Of a stretch of DNA of 64,000 nucleotides, positions 17,844 through 26,056 are shown piece by piece (positions within the stretch are counted from its first letter, which is position 1; every line of letters starts with the position of its first letter). Source of the DNA: Nocardioides sp. S-1144. GTDB taxonomy: Bacteria; Actinomycetota; Actinomycetes; Propionibacteriales; Nocardioidaceae. The DNA is taken from contig NZ_CP040695.2 of NCBI RefSeq assembly GCF_005954645.2, forward strand, positions 930,001-994,000. Direction: 5' to 3'. The translations under genes were made by a program, and so were the position numbers. Below the pieces are notes generated by a model. That model saw nothing but the letters and a program-made list of their open reading frames with translations. It was not told the DNA's origin and searched no databases.

Positions 17844-17912
17844 GCGCCCGCCCGACACCGGTCGCCGCCCGGCCGGTCCGGGAAGTGAGGTGCTCCAGTG
17901 GGACCGGCCCGC

Positions 17913-17918
17913 TAGGAT
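17913..17918 (+). promoter_or_regulatory. Probable -10 element of ssrA
   Basis: TAGGAT at 17913-17918 lies 23 bases before the mature tmRNA 5' end, in the 97-base gap after the preceding gene. No good -35 is visible at standard spacing. Confidence 0.45.
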
Positions 17919-17940
17919 GGGGGAGCACGACAACTCAAGA

Positions 17941-18307
17941 GGGGCTGATCGGTTTCGACTTGGGACGTTAGTTCCAGGGGAAGCGGGTCGAGGAGCCAGC
18001 GTCATCTCGTAAACGATCGCTGGAAACCAATAACTGCCAACGCTAAGCGCAGTTCCTTCGCTCTCGCCGCCTGAGCGGTGATCGAAGCGTCAGACCGGGC
18101 ATCCGTCTCCGTCCCGGACCCTGGCGTCATCTAGGAGACTTGCTGTTCACCTCTCGTCAGGAGGGGTGACCGGGACTCAAACCTGACTGGGCCTGTCGGC
18201 GACGCGTCTGCGCGAGCGCCGGGGCCGAGAAATCGTCATCGCAGACTGCACCCGGAGAAGACCTGGTTCGACGCTCGAGGACGCGGGTTCGATTCCCGCC
18301 AGCTCCA
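17941..18307 (+). ncRNA. ssrA: Transfer-messenger RNA (tmRNA)
   Basis: Starts GGGGCTGATCGGTTTCGACT, the usual tmRNA 5' end, and ends GGGTTCGATTCCCGCCAGCTCC plus A; the first seven bases pair with CAGCTCC at 18300-18306 (one G-U) to form the acceptor stem. The internal open reading frame at 18036-18074 encodes the proteolysis tag ANAKRSSFALAA followed by TGA. The 3' CCA is not encoded (genome reads A-CAC), so it must be added after processing. Acts with SmpB to rescue stalled ribosomes and mark the peptide for ClpXP-type degradation. Confidence 0.96.
18036..18074 (+). other. tmRNA tag-peptide reading frame
   Basis: GCC AAC GCT AAG CGC AGT TCC TTC GCT CTC GCC GCC TGA encodes ANAKRSSFALAA and a stop inside ssrA. 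The terminal ALAA is the conserved protease-recognition end; the middle KRSSF is lineage specific. Confidence 0.95.
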
Positions 18308-18393
18308 CACCCAGAGGTCCCCGCAGCACGAGCGCGGAGGCGTCGCACACTGCCGGTCCCGGCGGCCCAGCCGCCGAGACGCAGCCCTCTTGA

Positions 18394-18430
18394 ACGTGAG
18401 CCGCTCCGACACCGTCGGAGCGGCTCACGT
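18394..18430. terminator. Strong hairpin terminator after ssrA (possibly bidirectional)
   Basis: A perfect 17-bp inverted repeat, ACGTGAGCCGCTCCGAC / GTCGGAGCGGCTCACGT, with a 3-base loop, located 86 bases after the tmRNA and 74 bases from the stop of the convergent substrate-binding-protein gene. There is no long T run, as is common for actinobacterial terminators. The symmetric position suggests it stops transcription from both sides. The rest of 18308-18503 shows no gene. Confidence 0.75.
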
Positions 18431-18503
18431 GTCTGTCCTGCGCAGCCCGTCTCCGGCTGGGCGCCGGCAGCAAGCCGCCTGCCGCAATCCGTCCGCGGCG
18501 ACC

Positions 18504-19223
18504 TCACGCGGCGGGCGGGGCGACGGTCGCGTCGCGTCGACCCGACCGGAGGAGCGCCGCGGCGACGAAGCCGGTGGCCTTCAGGTCCTCGACGAAGGTG
18601 TGCAGGAACCCGACCGCCTCCGGGCTGCGGGTCCGCGCGGTGCCGACCGCCTGCTGGATCTCCATGAAGCGCGGCTCGAGCAGCCGCGTGCCGGGGTGGG
18701 TCGCGACGAAGTCGACGACCGGCTGCCTGATGCCGGCGGCGACCTCCAGCCGCTGCTCGGAGAACACCGAGGTGCCCTCGCTGCCCCGGACCACCTCGGC
18801 GTGCGCCAGGGTGCGGGTGAGGAACAGGTCGTAGGCCGACCCCTCCTTGACCCCGACCCGGACGCCCGGGCGGTCGACGTCGTCGGCCGAGGTGAGGGGT
18901 GAGCCGTCGGGGACCGCGTAGACCCCCTCGATGACCGCGTACGGCGCGGTGAACGCGACCGTCTCCTCGCGGGCGGGGTCGACGGCGAGGAAGCAGATGT
19001 CGGCCCGGCCCGTGGTCATCGCCGTGAACGAGTCGCGCGCGGCGTCGAAGCAGACCAGCTCGACCGGGACGCCGAGCAGAGAGCCGAGCTCGCGGGCGAT
19101 GTCGACGGTGACGCCGCCCGGAGCATCTGGGGTGCCCTGGGCGAGCACCGGGTTGCCGAGGTTGATCGACGCACGCAGGGTGCCGGTCGGAGCGAGCTCG
19201 TCGGTGATGTCCACGAGCCGCAT
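18504..19223 (-). CDS. Substrate-binding (SBP_bac_3-like) protein lacking a signal peptide
   Basis: A 239-residue type II periplasmic-binding fold protein: GTLRASINLGNPVLA, GVTVDIARELGSLLGVPVELV, GRADICFLAVDPAREETVAFTAPY and LKATGFVAAAL match family 3 amino-acid-binding proteins. There is no N-terminal hydrophobic segment or lipobox, and no upstream open frame that would supply one, so it is probably cytoplasmic. Cyclohexadienyl dehydratase-like enzymes use the same fold, so an enzyme is a real alternative to a transporter subunit; no permease or ATPase gene is adjacent. Convergent with ssrA. Confidence 0.8.
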   Translation of the reverse strand: MRLVDITDELAPTGTLRASINLGNPVLAQGTPDAPGGVTVDIARELGSLLGVPVELVCFDAARDSFTAMTTGRADICFLAVDPAREETVAFTAPYAVIEGVYAVPDGSPLTSADDVDRPGVRVGVKEGSAYDLFLTRTLAHAEVVRGSEGTSVFSEQRLEVAAGIRQPVVDFVATHPGTRLLEPRFMEIQQAVGTARTRSPEAVGFLHTFVEDLKATGFVAAALLRSGRRDATVAPPAA

Positions 19224-19247
19224 GGTGCCAGCCCTGTGGCTCGTGGC

Positions 19248-19877
19248 TCAGATCCAGCCCATCCGCCGCGCGATCGCGACCGCGTCGTGCCGGTTGGCGG
19301 CGTCGAGCTTGGTCATCGCGTTGGACAGGTAGTTGCGCACCGTGCCGGGGGAGAGGGAGGCCCGCTGGGCGATCTCGTCGATCGGGGCGCCGGTCGCGGC
19401 GAGCTCGAGGACGTCGGACTCGCGCGGGGTGAGCGGGCTGTCGCCGGCGGTGATGGCCTCGGCCGCGAGCTGGGGGTCGACGTGGCGGCCCCCGGCGTGC
19501 ACCGTGCGGACGACGGCCGCGAGCGTGGCCGCCGACGTCGTCTTCGGCAGGAACCCGCGGACGCCGGCCGCGAGCGCCCGCTTGAGGTGACCGGGACGGC
19601 CGTGGCTGGTGACGATGATGCAGCGGCAGCCGGGCAGCCGCGTGGCCAGCTGCTCGGCCACCGCCGTGCCGTCGAGCCCGGGCATCTGCAGGTCGAGCAC
19701 GGCGACGTCGACCCCGTGCTTGACGGCCATCGCGACCGCCTCGTCGCCGGTGGCGGCCTCGGCGACCACGTCGACGTCGTCCTCGAGGTTGAGCATCTGC
19801 ACCAGCGCGGTGCGGATGAGGTGCTCGTCGTCGGCCAGGAGGACCCGGATGACGCCGGTGGTTTCGGTGCTGGTCAC
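19248..19877 (-). CDS. DesR/NarL-type response regulator
   Basis: A 209-residue regulator: receiver domain with acidic pocket DDE (about 16-18), phospho-acceptor Asp62 (VLDLQMPG), Lys in LPKTTS, and a C-terminal LuxR-type HTH (SPLTPRESDVLELAATGAPIDEIAQRASLS). The GTG at 19877 overlaps the kinase stop by four bases (GTGA), so the pair is co-translated. Likely target: the palindrome at 22990-23007 upstream of the neighbouring ABC exporter genes, as in DesKR-like drug or cell-envelope stress systems. Confidence 0.9.
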   Translation of the reverse strand: MTSTETTGVIRVLLADDEHLIRTALVQMLNLEDDVDVVAEAATGDEAVAMAVKHGVDVAVLDLQMPGLDGTAVAEQLATRLPGCRCIIVTSHGRPGHLKRALAAGVRGFLPKTTSAATLAAVVRTVHAGGRHVDPQLAAEAITAGDSPLTPRESDVLELAATGAPIDEIAQRASLSPGTVRNYLSNAMTKLDAANRHDAVAIARRMGWI

Positions 19878-21049
19878 GCGGGGCTCCTGGTGGTGGTGGC
19901 GCTCAGCGGCCCGGACCCGGGCAGGTGGGCCACGACGGTCCAGGAGCCGGGCGAGGCGGTCGTGGTGAGGGAGGCGCCGAGCGGGCTGAGTCGTTCCCGC
20001 AGGCCGTCGAGGCCGGCGCCGCCGCCGGACGCCGGGGGGCCGGCTCGGACGCCGTCGTTCGAGACCCGCAGCTCGTCGCCCGCGAGCTCGATGCGCACGC
20101 GGGTGGCCGCCGAGTGGCGCAGCACGTTGGTGACGCTCTCGCGGACCACCCACCCGGCCGCCTCGTGCCAGGCCCGGGGGACGACGTCCACGGCGAGCTC
20201 GACGTCGATCCCGGCCGAGCGGAGCAGCGACCGGGCGCCCTCGAGCTCGGTCGCCAGGTCGGTGGGGCGGTAGCCGCGGGCCAGCTCGCGGGCCTCGGCG
20301 AGCGCCTCGTGCGCGACGGCACGCACCTCCAGCATCTTCTCCGCCGACCGCTCGTCGCCGCGGGCGGCGAGGGTCGCGGCGAGCTCGGCCTGGACGGCGA
20401 TCGTCGACAGGCGCCTCCCGAGCACGTCGTGGACGTCGCGGGAGAACCGCAGGCGCTCCTCGGCGACCGCCAGCCGGGCGACGGCGTTCCGGGCGGCGTC
20501 GAGCTCGCTCACGACGTCGAGCACCCAGAGCGAGGCGCGGACCGCGAACACGAGGAAGGCCGCGAGGACAGCCCCTGACACCACCCCCGAGGCCTCGCCC
20601 CGCAGCCCGCCGAGGACGGCGCCGCCGGCCACCACCGCGGCCGAGACCCGGTGGTCGGGGATGCCGCCGAGGGCGGCGGCGACGTTGCCGATCACCATCG
20701 CGGTCACCGTGGCCTGCACGGTGTCGACCGACGACGTGCCGGGCACGAGCAGGTACCCCACGCTGCCCAGCAGCAGCACCGCCACCCACGGCCAGGGCAG
20801 CGGACCGCGGGCGGGGTGGTTGTCGACCACCGCGCGCAGCACGACCGTCGCGGCGACGAGCACGACGACCCCGCCCGCGACGATGGCGCCCCGCTCGCCC
20901 GCGTCGGCGGCGGCGGTCGCCGCGGCGAGCAGGAGCGAGAAGGCGAAGCCGGCGAGCATCACGTACAGCGAGGCGCGGGTGTAGAGGTCGACGCGCTCGA
21001 CCCGGCTCAGGGCCGACCAGCGGCGGGGTCTGCGCAGGGTCATGGCCAC
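19874..21049 (-). CDS. DesK-type sensor histidine kinase
   Basis: A 391-residue kinase with five or six N-terminal membrane segments (about 28-175), a HisKA_3 dimerisation helix with His207 in FSRDVHDVLGRRLS, and a HATPase domain (WVVRESVTNVLRHSAATR N-box, GAGLDGLRERL G-box). Intramembrane-sensing kinases of this type respond to membrane or cell-envelope stress. GTG 21049 is preceded by TAGGGT at six bases on the minus strand, which supports this start over the ATG two codons further in. Followed by its regulator; the ABC exporter lies upstream on the same strand. Confidence 0.9.
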   Translation of the reverse strand: MAMTLRRPRRWSALSRVERVDLYTRASLYVMLAGFAFSLLLAAATAAADAGERGAIVAGGVVVLVAATVVLRAVVDNHPARGPLPWPWVAVLLLGSVGYLLVPGTSSVDTVQATVTAMVIGNVAAALGGIPDHRVSAAVVAGGAVLGGLRGEASGVVSGAVLAAFLVFAVRASLWVLDVVSELDAARNAVARLAVAEERLRFSRDVHDVLGRRLSTIAVQAELAATLAARGDERSAEKMLEVRAVAHEALAEARELARGYRPTDLATELEGARSLLRSAGIDVELAVDVVPRAWHEAAGWVVRESVTNVLRHSAATRVRIELAGDELRVSNDGVRAGPPASGGGAGLDGLRERLSPLGASLTTTASPGSWTVVAHLPGSGPLSATTTRSPA

Positions 21050-21095
21050 GGCCCCACCCTAGGGACGGGCGGGGCCGTGGTGAGGGTGGGACGCG

Positions 21096-21917
21096 TCAGG
21101 AGCGGGGCTCCCAGCGCATCGAGCGGGAGGCGAGCGAGAGGGCGACGCCGGTCCAGGCGACCATCACGGCGAGGGGGCCGACGCTCTGCCCCCACGTCTC
21201 CGAGAGCGACAGGGTCGACTCGGTCGCGCCGGTGCCGTCGAGCCCGAACCAGCCGACCCGCACGAGCTCGCCGATGGCGGCGCCCGGGGTGTAGGAGACG
21301 ACGTCGCGCACCGCCTCGGGCAGGCTGGTGAGCGAGGCCATGACCGGTCCGGCGATGGCCAGGATGATCACCGGCATGCTGGTCAGCTGCGCCGCCTCGG
21401 CGCTGCGGGTCCAGGCCGCCGTCCAGTAGGCCAGGCCCGCGAACATGACCGCCGAGACCACGGCACCGACGGCGAACACGGCCGGGTTCAGGGGGAGCGG
21501 CTGGCCCAGCGCGGCGGCGGCCGGGACGGTGACGGCGCTGACCGCGAGGGCGCACAGGACGCCGGGCAGCGCGACGCCGACGAGCAGCTCGGAGTCGCGG
21601 ACCTCACCGGTGCGCATCCGCTTGAGCACCAGCTCGTCGCGGCGGTTCACGAACTGCGACAGCACGTTGTAGAACACCGGGAACAGCCCGGCGGTGAGCA
21701 CGACGCCGCCGATGCCGGAGGCGCCGAGGGCGATGTCGCCCCGCTCCCCGGGCAGCAGCAGGGCCAACCCGGCGAGCGGCAGCACCGTGCCGTAGACCAG
21801 CGCGAGCCGGTTGCGCGCCAGGAGGACGAGGTTCCACCGGGTCAGGTGGGCCAGCCGGCGCAGGGAGAAGCGGTCGGCGGGGGTGGGGGCGGTGGTCGTG
21901 GCGGTGGTGGCGCTCAT
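21096..21917 (-). CDS. ABC-2 type exporter permease
   Basis: A 273-residue membrane protein with about six hydrophobic segments (first at about 38-56, last near 250-265) and the ABC-2 pattern NVLSQFVNRRDELVLKRMRTGEV after the second segment. Forms a drug- or lipid-export complex with the ATPase encoded just upstream; ATG 21917 overlaps the ATPase stop by four bases (ATGA). The downstream kinase/regulator pair probably controls it. Confidence 0.88.
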   Translation of the reverse strand: MSATTATTTAPTPADRFSLRRLAHLTRWNLVLLARNRLALVYGTVLPLAGLALLLPGERGDIALGASGIGGVVLTAGLFPVFYNVLSQFVNRRDELVLKRMRTGEVRDSELLVGVALPGVLCALAVSAVTVPAAAALGQPLPLNPAVFAVGAVVSAVMFAGLAYWTAAWTRSAEAAQLTSMPVIILAIAGPVMASLTSLPEAVRDVVSYTPGAAIGELVRVGWFGLDGTGATESTLSLSETWGQSVGPLAVMVAWTGVALSLASRSMRWEPRS

Positions 21918-22933
21918 CGGAGGCTCCCTTCCAGGGGGACGGCGGGGGTGGCGTGCTCGGCGGGGCGGTCGGCGGGCCGGCCGGGCGTGCCGGCGTCCGG
22001 GTCGCGACCGTCGGCGATCGCGAGGAAGACGGTCTCGAGGCTGGGGCTGCGGGCGTCGAGCCCGGCGAGCCGGACGCCGTACTGGTCGGCCCAGTCGAGG
22101 AGGTCGCCGAGCGAGGCCTGCAGGTCGCTGGTCTCCAGCGTCGTGCGGCTGTGCTCGTGGTGCACGCGGGTGACGCCGGAGAGCGGGTCCGGGAGCGTGT
22201 CGAGGCGGTCGAAGGAGATCATCGAGGGGTGCCCGGCGGCGATCTCGGTGGGTGTGCCGGACCGGACGATCTCGCCGCGGTGCATGATCTCGAGGCGGTC
22301 CGCGAGGGTCTCGGCCTCCTCGAGGTAGTGGGTGGTGACGAGGACCGTGGAGCCCGCGTCGCGGAGGCCGGCGACGAGGGTCCAGACCTGGCGGCGGCTC
22401 TCGGGGTCCAGGCCGGTGGTCGGCTCGTCGAGGATGACCAGCTCGGGGTCGCCCATCAGCGTGGCGGCGAGGTCGACGCGGCGGCTCTCCCCGCCCGAGA
22501 GCGACAGCATCCGGGTGTCGGCGCGCCCGCCGAGCGAGAGCAGGTCGAGCATGTCGTCGACCGGGCGCGGCGCGGTGAGCGTCCCGCTCCACAGCCGCAG
22601 CGTCTCGCGCACGGTCAGGTCGCCGGAGAAGCCGCTGCGCTGCAGCAGCACCCCGGTCCGACGCCGGACGGCGGCGCGGTCGGCGATCGGGTCGAGCCCG
22701 AGCACGCGGATCTCGCCCGCGGTGGCGGTGGCCAGCCCCTCGATCACCTCCAGCGTGGAGGTCTTGCCGGCGCCGTTGGTGCCGAGGAGGGCGGTGATGG
22801 AGCCGGCGGCGACGTCGAGGTCGATGCCGCGGACGGCCTCGAACGCGGTGGCGCCGTGTCCGAAGGTGCGTCGCAGGCCGCGGACCCGGATCGCAGGCTG
22901 CCCCGGGGATCGGGTGGTGGTGTTCGTGTCCAT
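21914..22933 (-). CDS. ABC exporter ATP-binding protein
   Basis: A 339-residue ATPase: Walker A LGTNGAGKTS (about 50-59), signature LSLSGGESRR, Walker B LVILDEPTTGLD, H-loop LVTTHYLEEAE, then the C-terminal extension usual for DrrA/CcmA-type drug and antibiotic exporters. First gene of a four-gene same-strand unit (ATPase, permease, kinase, regulator). GAGGCT lies six bases before ATG 22933. The 22990-23007 palindrome sits about 57 bases upstream. Confidence 0.9.
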   Translation of the reverse strand: MDTNTTTRSPGQPAIRVRGLRRTFGHGATAFEAVRGIDLDVAAGSITALLGTNGAGKTSTLEVIEGLATATAGEIRVLGLDPIADRAAVRRRTGVLLQRSGFSGDLTVRETLRLWSGTLTAPRPVDDMLDLLSLGGRADTRMLSLSGGESRRVDLAATLMGDPELVILDEPTTGLDPESRRQVWTLVAGLRDAGSTVLVTTHYLEEAETLADRLEIMHRGEIVRSGTPTEIAAGHPSMISFDRLDTLPDPLSGVTRVHHEHSRTTLETSDLQASLGDLLDWADQYGVRLAGLDARSPSLETVFLAIADGRDPDAGTPGRPADRPAEHATPAVPLEGSLR

Positions 22934-22989
22934 GTCCCCAGCCTCGCCGCGTCCGGGCCGGTTCCTCAGTCGCGTTCCTCACCGGTCGT

Positions 22990-23007
22990 CGATGACAAAT
23001 GTCATCG
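22990..23007. promoter_or_regulatory. 18-bp palindromic operator, likely DesR-like target
   Basis: CGATGACAAATGTCATCG: 8-bp arms (CGATGACA / TGTCATCG) around AA, between the divergent ABC exporter ATPase gene (start 22933) and the hypothetical gene at 23025. NarL/LuxR-type regulators such as the one encoded in this cluster bind short dyads of this kind. It overlaps the region expected to hold the -35 of both genes. Confidence 0.65.
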
Positions 23008-23024
23008 CGGGCCATGATGGTGCC

Positions 23025-24482
23025 GTGACCCACGGCATCTCCTTCCCCGCCCGACCCGACGGCCGCCGCAGCACCACCGAGGTGGGCCGCGAGGTCGTGG
23101 CCGCCGCGCTGCGTGCCGTCGACCCGGCCGGCGCGCTCGGCGTCGAGCAGGAGACCGCGTGGCGCAGCGGGTACGTCGTGCACTTCCGGCGCCTGGTCGA
23201 GGCCGGTCTGGCGACGCCCGAGGCGTGGGTGCGGATCGCCCGCGACGGGCTGGACGCCGTCCACCAGCGGATGGTGGTCGCCGACGACGGCGACGGGCGC
23301 GACACCGCGGCGGCCGACCGACCGCTCGCCTCGCTGCTCGACGCGGCGCCCACCCGGGTGCTGCACACCGAGGAGGTCCGCGGGGAGGGCGCCGCGGCCA
23401 CCGAGCTCGTCGTGCCCTACCGCGGCCGTGAGCTGCGCGGCGACGCGCTGCGCGACCAGCTGGCCGACTGGGTGGTGCGCGGCGTGATGGAGCCCTCGGC
23501 CGCCGAGGCCGTCGCCGAGGTCGCGGCGCACCCCGGGTGGCTGCGGGCCGAGGGCCACACGGTCGTCGTCCTCGGTGCGGGGGCGGAGATGGGTCCCCTC
23601 GCCCCGCTGCTGCGCTGGGGCGCCACCGTCGCCGCGGTCGACCTGCCCCGCGAGGCCGTCTGGGAGCGGGTGCGGGCGACCGCGACCCGGGCGGCCGGGC
23701 GGCTGCTGGTGCCGGTCGACGACGCCGGCGTCACCGGGGCCGACCTGCTGGCCGAGGTGCCGGAGGTCGCGACCTGGGTCGAGGGACTCGACGGCCGGCT
23801 CGTCGTGGGCAACTACCTCTACGCCGACGGGGCCACCCACGTGCGGGTGACGGTGGCCGCCGACGTCCTGGGGGCCCGGCTGGTGCGGAACCGCCCCGAC
23901 ACCGCGCTGGCCTTCCTCGCCACCCCGACCGACGTGTTCGCCGTCCCGCGCGCGGCCGTCGAGGCCTCGACCGACGCCTACGTCGAGCGCGGCCGCACCG
24001 CCAAGGTGGTCGGCCGTCCGCTGCGCTGGGTCTCGCGCGGCCGGCTCCTGCACCGCGCCTACCCACCGGCCGCCGACCCCGGCATCGGCGACAGCCTGGT
24101 GCCGGTCCAGGGCCCCAACTACGCCCTCGCCAAGCGGATCCAGCGCTGGCGGGCCACGACCGCGCTCGCCGACGGGGGACTGGTGTCGTTCCACGTCGCG
24201 CCGTCGACCCGCACCCGCTCGGTCCTCAAGAACCGCGCGCTCGCCGCCGCCTTCGCGGGCGCGCACCGCTTCGGCGTCGAGGTCTTCGAGCCGGCCACCG
24301 CCAACACGCTGATGGCGGCCCTGCTCGTGCGCGACCTCGCCCGGCCGCCGGCACCGCGGGCCCACCCGTGGCAGGACGAGGCCGCGGCCGCCGTGCACGG
24401 CGGGCTGTGGCGCGCGGCCTACGAGCCCCGCAGCGCGCTCGGACTCGCGGCCGTCCTCGGCTACGGCAGCGCCCGCGGCTGA
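23025..24482 (+). CDS. Conserved hypothetical protein with Rossmann-like segment
   Basis: A 485-residue soluble protein. A nucleotide-binding-like stretch HTVVVLGAGAEMGPLAPLLRWGATVAAVDLP (positions about 180-210) has the beta-GxGxxxG-beta-D layout of a Rossmann fold. Other parts are Ala/Arg/Val rich with no recognised domain; a C-terminal block (HRFGVEVFEPATANTLMAALLVRDL) looks conserved-type. CATGAT lies six bases before GTG 23025. It shares the palindromic intergenic region with the exporter, so the two-component system may also control it. Function unknown; an NAD(P)-dependent enzyme is one guess. Confidence 0.7.
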   Translation: MTHGISFPARPDGRRSTTEVGREVVAAALRAVDPAGALGVEQETAWRSGYVVHFRRLVEAGLATPEAWVRIARDGLDAVHQRMVVADDGDGRDTAAADRPLASLLDAAPTRVLHTEEVRGEGAAATELVVPYRGRELRGDALRDQLADWVVRGVMEPSAAEAVAEVAAHPGWLRAEGHTVVVLGAGAEMGPLAPLLRWGATVAAVDLPREAVWERVRATATRAAGRLLVPVDDAGVTGADLLAEVPEVATWVEGLDGRLVVGNYLYADGATHVRVTVAADVLGARLVRNRPDTALAFLATPTDVFAVPRAAVEASTDAYVERGRTAKVVGRPLRWVSRGRLLHRAYPPAADPGIGDSLVPVQGPNYALAKRIQRWRATTALADGGLVSFHVAPSTRTRSVLKNRALAAAFAGAHRFGVEVFEPATANTLMAALLVRDLARPPAPRAHPWQDEAAAAVHGGLWRAAYEPRSALGLAAVLGYGSARG

Positions 24483-24582
24483 GCACCGGCGCGCGGCCCG
24501 CGACGGCACGATCGGGGTGACGGTGGCGCGACCCGCCGCGCGGGTGACGCCGTCCGGGGCGGCTCTCCGTCATCATCCGGTC

Positions 24583-25965
24583 ATGGCGTTCGGACGGCTG
24601 CTGGTCATCGTGTCCCTCCTCCTGCTCGGCGCGACGCTCCCGGCGGCCGCCGCCGAGCCGGCGTCGCTGGTGCTGACCGCCACCGCGGGGCCCGCGGACG
24701 CGGACGCCCCGCTGGCGGTGACGCTCACCGGGGACGACGGCGCCCCGCTGGCCGGTGCGGCCGTCGTCCTCGAACGACGGCGGGACGGCGCGTGGGCGGC
24801 GGTGGCGACGGTCGTCACCGACACCTCCGGGCGGGGCACCGCCGTCGTCCGGCGGGCCCGCGACGCCGGCGACAACGTCTTCCGAGCCCGGTACGACGGC
24901 GACGGGGTGCACGACCCGGCCCGCACCGCGCCGGTCCCCAGCCGCCTGGTGCGCCAGCCGAGCGTCGTCACCGTCGGCGGCCGCGACCGCGTCGTCGACG
25001 AGCGTGCCGTCACCCTGCGCGTGCGGTGGCGCACGACCGCCGGTACGGGGGTGCCGGGACCCGTGCGGCTCCAGCGCCGGCTGGCCGGTGAGCGCTGGGA
25101 GACCCTCCGCACGCTGCGCACCGACGGGCGCGGCCGCGCCACGCTCCGGGTCTGGCCCCGGGTCGACAGCCGGTGGCGGGTCGTCGCCCCCGCGCTCGAC
25201 TGGGTGCGCGGCGACCGCAGCCCGGTGCACGGCGTCGACAACCTGCCGCCCGGCGTCCCGGTGCGGCTGCCGGCGGCGGCGCCCGAGCCGCGCGTCGACC
25301 TGCCCCGGCAGCCGCGGGCGACCTCGCCGGGTGCGGACCCCGTCGTCACCGCGATCCCCGACGGCGTCTGGGACGACATGACCGGCCGCAGCTGGCACGA
25401 GGGCTGCCCCGTCGGCCGCTCCGGCCTGCGGCTGCTCCGCATCAACTACTGGGGCTACGACGGCTACCGCTACCGGGGCGAGCTGGTCGCCGCCGCCGGC
25501 GCGGTCGACAACATGGCCCGCGCCCTCGCCGCGATGTACGCCGGCCGCTACCCGATCCGGTCGATGGTCCGCGTCGACCGGTTCGGCTGGTCCGAGCGCG
25601 TCCAGGGTGCCGACGACCACCGCTCGATGGCGGCCGGCAACACCTCCGCGTTCAACTGCCGCTGGGTGGTCAACCGCCCCGGCGTGCGCTCGCCGCACTC
25701 CTACGGGCGCTCCCTCGACGTGAACACCTGGGAGAACCCCTACCGCTCCGCCACCGGACTGGTGCCGAACAGCTGGTGGCAGGCGCACCGCCACCCGCGT
25801 GTCGCGTGGCGCTCGCGCGACCACGGCGTGGTCCGGATCATGCTGCGGCACGGGTTCCGCTGGACCTACGGCACCGGCGACAGCCAGCACTTCGACGTGC
25901 CGTCCGGCTCCGGTCGGGTCGTCGGGCCGGCGCCGCGCGCCTGCGGCGGTCACGCCTGCCACTGA
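24583..25965 (+). CDS. Secreted M15-family peptidase with Ig-like N-terminal domains
   Basis: A 460-residue exported protein. Signal peptide at about 1-22 (MAFGRLLVIVSLLLLG...AAAEP). Two Ig-like beta domains (about 25-110 and 120-215) precede a VanY/M15 D-Ala-D-Ala carboxypeptidase or L-Ala-D-Glu endopeptidase domain whose zinc ligands fit His372 and Asp379 (SPHSYGRSLDVN) and His436 (SQHFDV). Acts on peptidoglycan outside the membrane. Start 24583 is preferred to an earlier in-frame GTG because it gives the signal peptide and follows CATCAT by six bases. Confidence 0.85.
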   Translation: MAFGRLLVIVSLLLLGATLPAAAAEPASLVLTATAGPADADAPLAVTLTGDDGAPLAGAAVVLERRRDGAWAAVATVVTDTSGRGTAVVRRARDAGDNVFRARYDGDGVHDPARTAPVPSRLVRQPSVVTVGGRDRVVDERAVTLRVRWRTTAGTGVPGPVRLQRRLAGERWETLRTLRTDGRGRATLRVWPRVDSRWRVVAPALDWVRGDRSPVHGVDNLPPGVPVRLPAAAPEPRVDLPRQPRATSPGADPVVTAIPDGVWDDMTGRSWHEGCPVGRSGLRLLRINYWGYDGYRYRGELVAAAGAVDNMARALAAMYAGRYPIRSMVRVDRFGWSERVQGADDHRSMAAGNTSAFNCRWVVNRPGVRSPHSYGRSLDVNTWENPYRSATGLVPNSWWQAHRHPRVAWRSRDHGVVRIMLRHGFRWTYGTGDSQHFDVPSGSGRVVGPAPRACGGHACH

Positions 25966-26056
25966 GCCAACCACCGGGCCCGCCGCCGGCCACGACGTCA
26001 CCCGCCCGCCCGAAGGTGTTGGTGCGCTCGTCACCGATGAGTGGTTCAGTCGACCC

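Noticed and set aside
18270..18307. tRNA-like 3' half (GGTTCGATTCC, CAGCTCC)
   Set aside because: It is the tRNA-like domain of the tmRNA starting at 17941, not a separate tRNA.
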